Shown piece after piece: positions 52,074 through 58,581 of a stretch of 64,000 nt of DNA. A program made the translations under genes and the position numbers. The stretch is from positions 4,464,001 through 4,528,000 of the forward strand of contig NZ_CP009288.1 of assembly GCF_000756615.1 (NCBI RefSeq), in the 5' to 3' direction. Numbering within the stretch: position 1 is the first letter of the stretch; each line of letters begins with the position of its first letter. This stretch comes from Paenibacillus durus. GTDB lineage: Bacteria; Bacillota; Bacilli; Paenibacillales; Paenibacillaceae. Below the pieces are notes generated by a model that had not been told where the DNA came from, searched no databases, and saw only the letters and a list, made by a program, of their open reading frames with translations.

Positions 52074-52517
52074 TTAATTGCCAAGCCTAAGCTCGATTTC
52101 TAGCTTGTCCAGAAAATCATTGGCCCCTTCGATATGCGCTTCCTTCGAATCCAGATCGTCGAGGAAGGCGCACAGTTCGGTATAAACGAGCTTCGTCCCG
52201 GTCCCATCGGCTTCCAATTCCACCGTCATCACGGATACCGAAATCCGCTTCTCTCCCATATCGATCGTTGCCGTGTAGACGATGCGGTTGTCAGGCACAA
52301 TTTCCTGAAAGGTGAAGATGGACGCATAGATCGGACCACCAGGCTCCCCGCCTCGGATGATTTCCCGCCCGCCAACGCAGAAGTCGAGCTCGTCCGCTTT
52401 CGCGAACCAATTGGCTTTGGAGGCTGGGTCCGCCCATGCGGCATACACCCGGGCGGGTGAAGCGTTATAGGTTCGTTCCAGGCTGAACGTGTCGTGTTTG
52501 ATGGAATATTCCCTCAT
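52074..52517 (-). CDS. SRPBCC / AHSA1-like protein
   Basis: START-like fold protein of 147 residues. The signature FSLERTYNASPARVYAAWAD and the typical middle RIVYTATIDMGEKRISVSVM with the C-terminal helix EAHIEGANDFLDKLEIEL match the activator-of-Hsp90-homologue (AHSA1, COG3832) family. These bind hydrophobic ligands; function is unknown. It starts 2 bases after the merR stop, so the two are co-transcribed and probably translationally coupled. Confidence 0.88.
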   Translation of the reverse strand: MREYSIKHDTFSLERTYNASPARVYAAWADPASKANWFAKADELDFCVGGREIIRGGEPGGPIYASIFTFQEIVPDNRIVYTATIDMGEKRISVSVMTVELEADGTGTKLVYTELCAFLDDLDSKEAHIEGANDFLDKLEIELRLGN

Positions 52518-52519
52518 AG

Positions 52520-53023
52520 CTAATCGTCCTCCATTTCTGAGTATGACTCCAAATTTTTGTCAAGAAAATCGCCCAGCCGATCGAGATGCGCATTCCAATT
52601 CACCCGCTGCTCGGTGAAATATTTTTCGTGACTCAGGCGCATCATCGCCAACAGCTTTGTAAAATCGTCAATCGTCAAAGACTCATTTCTCTGCATTAGG
52701 TTGGAGACGTGCTCCAATTCCTGCAGCAGCTTCTGCTGAGCGAGCATGGTTTGTTTAATTCGCCCGATCTGAAGGGATATAATCTCGAACAAGTTGATGC
52801 GATCGTCAGCTAGAACGGCTTTGATCTCATCAAGCGACAAACCGAGCTCCTTCAAGGACAAAATTTGTTGCAGCCGTGCAATGTCCGATTCGGTGTAGAG
52901 CCGATGTCCTGAATGGGAGTGGTACGATGGCGAAAACAAACCGATCTGATCGTAGTATCGCAGCGTTCGAATCGTTAATCCCGTTAACTTGGCAAGCTCT
53001 CCGACTTTCCAATTCCGTTTCAT
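52520..53023 (-). CDS. MerR family regulator
   Basis: A 167-residue regulator. The winged helix-turn-helix is WKVGELAKLTGLTIRTLRYY followed by DQIGLFSPSYHSHSGHRLYT, then the dimerisation coiled coil and a helical C-terminal effector part without cysteines, so metal sensing is unlikely. The start at 53023 follows AAGGGG by 6 bases. It is the first gene of a three-gene operon and has a textbook MerR promoter (19-base spacer with a palindrome), so it regulates its own operon. Confidence 0.9.
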   Translation of the reverse strand: MKRNWKVGELAKLTGLTIRTLRYYDQIGLFSPSYHSHSGHRLYTESDIARLQQILSLKELGLSLDEIKAVLADDRINLFEIISLQIGRIKQTMLAQQKLLQELEHVSNLMQRNESLTIDDFTKLLAMMRLSHEKYFTEQRVNWNAHLDRLGDFLDKNLESYSEMEDD

Positions 53024-53066
53024 GATCATCCCCTTTCGTTTGCGCTAGCTGACTATCGGTAAACTT

Positions 53067-53097
53067 ATTATAAAAGATGACGTTACGTCACGTTCAA
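53067..53097 (-). promoter_or_regulatory. MerR-type promoter with 19-base spacer and palindromic operator
   Basis: On the minus strand TTGAAC (53092-53097) and TATAAT (53067-53072) are 19 bases apart. The spacer contains the perfect 13-base palindrome TGACGTAACGTCA (53078-53090). A stretched spacer with a central palindrome is the hallmark of promoters that MerR proteins activate by DNA distortion. Confidence 0.85.
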
Positions 53098-53283
53098 GTG
53101 TTTTAATTTGTTTTTGAAACGGTATCGAATCCACAAGATCTGCGCTGGCTCTAACCTATACTATTGAACCGCAAAATGTCTCGATACTTGGTCAGGAAAC
53201 CTTACTCATGCTTTCCGCTATCTTAAGTGTTAGAGTACCACAATTTAAATGCAAAGATTCTACGCTAAACTGCCCGTTCGTTG

Positions 53284-53313
53284 AAAAAGGCTCCCGTTCA
53301 ATTGCGGAAGCCT
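53284..53313 (-). terminator. Terminator of the SDR gene
   Basis: AGGCT.CCG pairs with CGG.AGCCT, and on the minus strand TTTTT follows. It lies 141 bases past the SDR stop and is embedded in a repeated intergenic motif. Nothing else is recognisable in 53098-53453. Confidence 0.75.
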
Positions 53314-53453
53314 CTTGATGGTTATTCAGCTATCGTTACCCGTTAATTCAGCGCCGCCGCGCGAGTCTAATACCTCACTTTCACAAGACGGCAGCATATC
53401 CGAAGCCTACTCATGCCCCTAGTTAAAGGCTATTCGGCGCTTTTCTACAATAC

Positions 53454-54191
53454 TCAATTGAACCCGCCGTTTACGCGAATCGTCTGCCCTGTGATCCAAC
53501 GAGCTTTGTCGCTGACGAGCAACTCGATCACATTCGCGATGTCCTCCGGTTCGCCAAGCCGTCCAAACGCGTTCATTCGGCGGTATGAATCAATCAACTC
53601 CTCTGATTTGCCGTTCAAGAATAACTCGGTCGACACTTGGCCGGGTGCTATGCAATTGATGACGATGTCTTTAGGACCGAATTCCTTAGCCAACTGGCGG
53701 GTCAACTGCTCGACCGCACCTTTCGTGGCAGCGTAGACGCTGTACGTTGGTAGCATCGCGCCCGAAATGGAGGTCGAGAAGTTAATGATCGTCCCGCCTT
53801 TTGCCATATGCTTCATTGCTTGTTGACAAGCGAAATAAGTCCCCTTCACGTTGATCGCGAAATTCCGATCAAACATCTCCTCCGTCACGTCCGCGATAGC
53901 CGTACATTCCATGACGCCGGCATTATTGACCAGAATGTCCAAGCGTCCAAATCGCTCGAGCGTCTCCGAGAACAATGCCTCGACTTCGCTCACCTTGCTC
54001 ACATCGGCGCGGATTGCAGTCGCTTCGCCACCGGATTGCTCAATCGTCTGTACGACCTCGCCCGCTTTCCCCTGATTCGAGGAATAATTGACAACTACCT
54101 TCGCGCCGGATTGCGCCAATTGGATGGCTACTTGCCGTCCGATGCCCCGCGACGCCCCGGTGACGATCGCGACTTTTCCATTCAAACTCAT
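53454..54191 (-). CDS. Short-chain dehydrogenase/reductase, FabG-like
   Basis: NAD(P)-dependent oxidoreductase of 245 residues. The cofactor loop is TGASRGIGRQVA (TGxxxGxG), with NNAG at about 86-89, catalytic Ser in FSTSISGAM and Tyr/Lys in YAATK. The C-terminus WITGQTIRVNGGFN is standard for the classical family. A basic residue after the loop (NYSSNQ) leaves NADP versus NAD preference open. It diverges from an AraC regulator at 54591, a pairing often seen with YqhC-type regulators of aldehyde reductases. Substrate unknown. Confidence 0.88.
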   Translation of the reverse strand: MSLNGKVAIVTGASRGIGRQVAIQLAQSGAKVVVNYSSNQGKAGEVVQTIEQSGGEATAIRADVSKVSEVEALFSETLERFGRLDILVNNAGVMECTAIADVTEEMFDRNFAINVKGTYFACQQAMKHMAKGGTIINFSTSISGAMLPTYSVYAATKGAVEQLTRQLAKEFGPKDIVINCIAPGQVSTELFLNGKSEELIDSYRRMNAFGRLGEPEDIANVIELLVSDKARWITGQTIRVNGGFN

Positions 54192-54395
54192 TTTCGTTCT
54201 CTCCCTTTATTTTGATTTTGGCCGATCGGTTTTCCGCCGTGCCCGACCTTGCAAATTTATTATATTGAATGTTTGCTTTAACCCGTTAGAACATACCTGT
54301 TCAATCCTTGCCTAATTCTCTTCTGTCTCGTTATTATAAAAGTAAACTATATAAGATGAACTTGAAAATGTAATCAGTGTAAGGAGTAACGAAGG

Positions 54396-54511
54396 GGAAG
54401 TTTGGAACTGTAGGAGCGATAGCGATCGCCTTTGTCTCCGGATTTCAACCGCGAAGATTGGTTTAAATCAAGAAATCTGGAGACAACAGCGGCCGGAAGT
54501 CCAAACGTTCC
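54396..54511. repeat. Long imperfect stem-loop element between SDR and AraC genes
   Basis: Nested inverted repeats span about 116 bases: GTTTGGA (54400-54406) with TCCAAAC (54500-54506), and TTGTCTCCGGATTTC (54432-54446) with GAAATCTGGAGACAA (54472-54486, one mismatch). The small palindrome GGCGATCGC-like lies on the left arm. It has no reading frame. The structure is of MITE or structured-RNA type. The rest of 54192-54590 shows only AT-rich promoter-like sequence around 54330. Confidence 0.75.
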
Positions 54512-54590
54512 TCGTAGTTGCCACTGGTATCTGATGGGAAAATCTTAAGTTCAGCTTATATACACCCTTTCTGGAAAGGAACTCGCAAAC

Positions 54591-55517
54591 ATGGACGAAT
54601 CACTGCGAATGGAGCAAGCCTTGCAACAATTGGCGCTCTTGATACGTCGCCATGCTCCGTCGAACGGTACGCATCAGACGTCCGTACCTTCTTTGGCGCT
54701 GATGCATACCACACAGGTGTCAGAACCGCTGGAATCTGTATATAAGCCATCCATTTGCGTCGTGGCCCAAGGTGCGAAAACGGCCACACTGGCCGACGAA
54801 ACCTACCGATACGATCCTTCGACTTACCTGGTCACTTCCGTCGAATTGCCGATCATCGGCAGAATCATCGAGGCTTCGCCCGAGATCCCATATTTAAGTT
54901 TGAAACTGAGCTTTGACCCCGACGTCATCCTGGACATCGTGAAAGAGACGAATCGTCCCGTTATCGATCCCGTGGAAGCCTGTCGAGGCATAACCGTGAA
55001 CCGAACGTCTCCCGCATTACTCGAAGCCATCGTACGGCTCATGCAGCTGCTGGACGCGCCTGAGGACACTCCGATTCTGGCGCCTCTCGTCATCCGTGAA
55101 ATTCTGTATCGAGTGCTTCAAGGCGAACAAGGCGCGCGTATCCATCAATTCGCAATCATTGGCAGCCATGCGTACAACATCGCTCAAGCGATCCAGTTGA
55201 TTAACCGGCAATACGACCGTCCGCTCGTGATCGAGCAGCTTGCAAGGTCCGTAAACATGAGCACGTCGGCGTTTCATAAACATTTCAAGCGCGTCACGGC
55301 GATGAGCCCGTTGCAATACCAGAAAATGGTGCGTTTGCAAGAAGCCCGGCGCTTAATGTTGACGGAAACCGTGCAAGCCTCCGATGCGGCCTTCCGCGTA
55401 GGCTACGAAAGCCCGTCCCAGTTCAGCCGGGAATATGCCCGTATGTACGGTCGGCCACCGATGCTGGATGTTCAGGAGCTTCGCGGTTCGATCGCGAGCT
55501 CCAATGCGCTTGGCTGA
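54591..55517 (+). CDS. AraC family regulator with AraC_N domain (YqhC-like)
   Basis: A 308-residue regulator. The N-terminal AraC_N domain includes ESVYKPSICVVAQGAKTATL and YLVTSVELPIIGRIIEASPE, typical of the YqhC-type group. The C-terminal tandem helix-turn-helix contains IEQLARSVNMSTSAFHKHFK and VQASDAAFRVGYESPSQFSR. The ATG follows GAAAGGA. It diverges from the SDR gene, which it probably activates in response to a reactive carbonyl or similar (inference from the YqhC paradigm). Confidence 0.88.
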   Translation: MDESLRMEQALQQLALLIRRHAPSNGTHQTSVPSLALMHTTQVSEPLESVYKPSICVVAQGAKTATLADETYRYDPSTYLVTSVELPIIGRIIEASPEIPYLSLKLSFDPDVILDIVKETNRPVIDPVEACRGITVNRTSPALLEAIVRLMQLLDAPEDTPILAPLVIREILYRVLQGEQGARIHQFAIIGSHAYNIAQAIQLINRQYDRPLVIEQLARSVNMSTSAFHKHFKRVTAMSPLQYQKMVRLQEARRLMLTETVQASDAAFRVGYESPSQFSREYARMYGRPPMLDVQELRGSIASSNALG

Positions 55518-55560
55518 ATTCCATCAATGGCAGCAAAAGAAAGTTTGGCATCGACAAAAA

Positions 55561-55596
55561 ACAGGGCCCTGATGATTGATCGTCAAGGCCCTGTTC
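55561..55596 (+). terminator. Terminator of the AraC gene
   Basis: ACAGGGCC pairs perfectly with GGCCCTGT, with an inner TGA/TCA extension, followed by TCTTC, 44 bases past the stop. Confidence 0.8.
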
Positions 55597-55786
55597 TTCA
55601 TATAGTCCGAGTATGAAAGCTGCTACAGATTTTGGGGTTAGCTCTTTACTATTTGTGGATAGATAACTTGAGTTTTTTCATCAAAGTATCCTGCTTCCGA
55701 TAGTACTATCTCACTCAAATCATATTTAACAAATATCTGCAAATACCTAGCAATATGATCGCCATAATTTTGACCAAAATAGACCA

Positions 55787-55826
55787 ACGTAACGAAGCCA
55801 CTATTTTAAGAAACAGCCTCTTGATG
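55787..55826. repeat. Intergenic direct repeat, left of the methyltransferase gene
   Basis: A segment of about 38 bases beginning AACGTAACGAAGCCACT, then AAGAAACAGCCT, recurs with a few changes at 56680-56717 in the same orientation. The two flank the AT-rich methyltransferase gene. The downstream part (CCTCTTGATG..CCCGTTA) also resembles 53305-53345. Nothing else was recognised in 55597-55786. Confidence 0.65.
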
Positions 55827-55864
55827 TTTGAGCTTTCGTGTCCCGTTAGTGCAACGAGAACAAA

Positions 55865-56632
55865 TCATTTTCTTGCTAAATACAAGTCGATAGTATCATA
55901 AACATTTAATACATCACCAGATTTTATAATTGCTTCTTTAATCTCATCTTCAAACAATTCTTTTGTAGAGGATGGCATACTTCTATGGTCTGAATATGTA
56001 TTTAATAATGCGATATAGTCAGTTGAAGAAAATCTTCTAGTTAAATGATATAACTTAAACACAACATCACTAAATCCATAAGCTTGAATAGTCTTTGATA
56101 TGTTATTATATCTTTCAGTGTCATTTTCTATTATCTTGGTATTGGAAGGTCTATATTTTTGATATATGCCTTGAATATTCTGATGTAATTCGTCATTTTC
56201 CCGTGATACAAATGGTCGGTTCCAAAATAATGCTAGTGTTCCATGGGTTTTCAATAATTTGGAGACTTTAGGATAACCTATTTCTTCTGGAATCCAATGA
56301 AATGCAGTAGCTGAATAAATTATATCTATACTGTCATCTGGGCATTCAAATTCTTCAAATGTAGTATTGCATACCTTGAAATATTTATATTCTCGAAACT
56401 TTAATTTTGAATATTCTGCGAGGTCTTTTCCTAATTCAATTGCCGTTAATTCACAGCCCATTTTCAAAAAAGGTCTTGTTGCCTGACCTGTTCCAATACC
56501 AATTTCAATTGCTTTTTTACCTTGCTCAATTTGAGAATACGCCATAATATCTTTGAATAATTCTTCACAATATGTCGGTCTCCATTTGTCGTAGTTCTCT
56601 ACATCCTCATTAAATGTTAGTCGATTATCCAT
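55865..56632 (-). CDS. Class I SAM-dependent methyltransferase, AT-rich
   Basis: Rossmann-fold methyltransferase of 255 residues. Motif I is KAIEIGIGTGQATRPFLKMG, motif II has an acidic ELGKDLAEYS and post-motif IDIIYSATAFHWIPEE, as in UbiE/YcgJ-like proteins of unknown substrate. Its codons are strikingly A/T-rich at third positions compared with all neighbours (many AAT, ATT, TTA), pointing to recent acquisition. It is flanked by a short direct repeat. The ATG at 56632 follows GGGAGGATG. Confidence 0.88.
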   Translation of the reverse strand: MDNRLTFNEDVENYDKWRPTYCEELFKDIMAYSQIEQGKKAIEIGIGTGQATRPFLKMGCELTAIELGKDLAEYSKLKFREYKYFKVCNTTFEEFECPDDSIDIIYSATAFHWIPEEIGYPKVSKLLKTHGTLALFWNRPFVSRENDELHQNIQGIYQKYRPSNTKIIENDTERYNNISKTIQAYGFSDVVFKLYHLTRRFSSTDYIALLNTYSDHRSMPSSTKELFEDEIKEAIIKSGDVLNVYDTIDLYLARK

Positions 56633-56679
56633 AAATAATCATCCTCCCGATAATCACTACCACGCTATACTGCCCTTTA

Positions 56680-56717
56680 ACGTAACGAAGCCACTGTATA
56701 AGAAACGGCCTAATGAT
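56680..56717. repeat. Intergenic direct repeat, right of the methyltransferase gene
   Basis: Second copy of the segment at 55787-55826. Its last 8 bases overlap the stop codon end of the WG-repeat gene. Confidence 0.65.
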
Positions 56718-58206
56718 TGGCCCCCGGCCACAGAATCTTCCCTGTCTTATCGATCAGCAAAGAGGTATACGTATCGTCTTGATTAAAGATATGGGCCCTG
56801 GCTGCCCCTCCGCGAAAACCCTCTACCCAAGCGAACTGAGGTTTGATGATAACGTCCCCGGCCAGATTTTTGTATCCGTAAAGATTATTGGCCTCATAAG
56901 GTACCAATCCTTCGCTATAGGTGCCAATATGATCAGCGCCGGGGACAGCCGTTAGCTTGCCCTTTGTATCCATCAGCCACTGTTTATAACTGTTTCCGCT
57001 CCTCCGGACAAAGAGGATATACCCGTTCTCGAAGCTCCCGCTAAAGCCGGCATCTTTACTGTACTGGGGCTTCACAATCCATTTGCCGTTTTTGTCGATT
57101 AGCCCGCTTTTTCCGTTCATGCTGGCTACTGCAATACCGTCCGAGAAGGGGCCCGCCCAATCAAAAACAGGTTTCAGCACCCACTGCCCTTTGGTGTCGA
57201 TAAACCCGGTTTTGGCTGTAGTCTTGCCACCAGTCTTGACCAGTACGCTGACCGCTGCTTTTCCTTCGGAAAAGGAATCGGAGCTCTGGATGCCTGAAAT
57301 TACGGGAATGGCTGTTTTTCCATTATGGTCAATGTAATAGGTTTTCCCGCCTTTAACGACCTTGGCCAACCCATCCGAGAAATTGTAGGCATGATCATAT
57401 GCCGCCGGAATTACGATCCGCCCGGTACGGTTCAGATAGCCTATCCGTACTTGGGTGCCGCCGCCTTTCATCGTCACCAGATCCTTAAAAGTGGCCAGCC
57501 CTTCATTAAACTGTCCCAGTTGATAGTGAGAAGCGGCGAAGGCCAGCTCTCCGGCCCGGTTCATGTAACCGGCGCTGATCCCGTTCTTTTTTACCGGAAT
57601 CAGCTCCTCATAGCCAAAATCCGGGTTTTCCGTATAGGAAGTGCTGAGCATTTCTTGGCCCAGACTATTCACAGCAACCGTACCTTCAGTTGTACTGAAA
57701 CTGTACCAATACTGGCTGTTCAGCTTCTCCCCGGCATCTCCCTCTACAGGGCGGAGCTGGATGAGGTTCGTATCGGACACTATTGAATAGCCGCTGCCAC
57801 TTAATTCTCCGGCCAGGGACAGGGGGATGAATAGATTTCCGTTAATATAACTCGGCTTTTGTTCCAGAGTCTTAACGTTTCCGTTGAAAACGGCCTTATC
57901 ATCTCCCGGTTTAACGGACAGGCTGGATCCCTTGCCGTTCTTCAGGTTAACCTCTGAGGCGGTCACCGAAGTGAACCCATACCCGAACCTTTCCGCAATA
58001 GGACGGATCGGCACCATTATCGCACCGTCCTGCACGATTGGGCCTTCGGGGAGCAGCAGGTGCTCGCCCTGATCGAACAGCTCCCAATTATTGGCATAGG
58101 CCTCCCGGTTTCCGAATCCAAGCAGCGCGGATAGGGTAAGCAGGCCGATGGCCACCGTAGTTATCATATTCTTTTTACCAGTGAACAGGTTTCGGTAGGC
58201 ACACAT
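56710..58206 (-). CDS. Exported WG-repeat protein with copper amine oxidase-like N-domain
   Basis: Secreted or surface protein of 498 residues. A signal peptide (membrane stretch MITTVAIGLLTLSALLGFG, cleavage near AYA) precedes a stalk-type copper-amine-oxidase N-terminal domain (MVPIRPIAERFGYGFTSVTA), common in Paenibacillus surface proteins. At least six WG (KWG/TPR-like beta) repeats follow, such as GFIDTKGQWVLKPVFDWAGP and GLIDKNGKWIVKPQYSKDAG. No catalytic motif is seen. The start at 58206 follows AAGGAG by 10 bases; an in-frame start at 58248 has no site. Function unknown, probably binding or structural. Confidence 0.85.
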   Translation of the reverse strand: MCAYRNLFTGKKNMITTVAIGLLTLSALLGFGNREAYANNWELFDQGEHLLLPEGPIVQDGAIMVPIRPIAERFGYGFTSVTASEVNLKNGKGSSLSVKPGDDKAVFNGNVKTLEQKPSYINGNLFIPLSLAGELSGSGYSIVSDTNLIQLRPVEGDAGEKLNSQYWYSFSTTEGTVAVNSLGQEMLSTSYTENPDFGYEELIPVKKNGISAGYMNRAGELAFAASHYQLGQFNEGLATFKDLVTMKGGGTQVRIGYLNRTGRIVIPAAYDHAYNFSDGLAKVVKGGKTYYIDHNGKTAIPVISGIQSSDSFSEGKAAVSVLVKTGGKTTAKTGFIDTKGQWVLKPVFDWAGPFSDGIAVASMNGKSGLIDKNGKWIVKPQYSKDAGFSGSFENGYILFVRRSGNSYKQWLMDTKGKLTAVPGADHIGTYSEGLVPYEANNLYGYKNLAGDVIIKPQFAWVEGFRGGAARAHIFNQDDTYTSLLIDKTGKILWPGANH

Positions 58207-58329
58207 AAAAAATAATCTCCTTACGTATGGATTTTTTTGGAATTGCAATATTCAATTAGACGCCACCGGAAGTAAATAGTTGCAGTTCCTCCCCACATTT
58301 CAACGAGCTGTTCATGGTTCTAGGCAATT

Positions 58330-58581
58330 CCGAGACGATCCAAGGATTCACGAATGACCCGGCTCGCTACCAGCTTAAAGTTTGTGCCTAACCTGAATTC
58401 CCCCATGCCGTATCCGCATTTGGATCTCTCCTTGCTGATCGGTACGATACACAAGCATGCCTCTGTCAATAAAGCGGGCCAAGACCTCGCCGCTTGGATG
58501 ACCATACAGATTGTTAGCACCTACAGAGACTACTGCGACGGAGGGCTTCCAGTACTGCAGCCAAGCTGCTCCGTTCGAGGT
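58330..58581 (-). repeat. comEC 3' end, partner of the duplicated copy at 48292-48541
   Basis: The last about 200 bases of comEC plus about 45 bases of downstream flank, repeated 10 kb away in the same orientation. This is the intact member of the pair. Homology ends sharply at 58581 inside the coding region. Confidence 0.9.
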
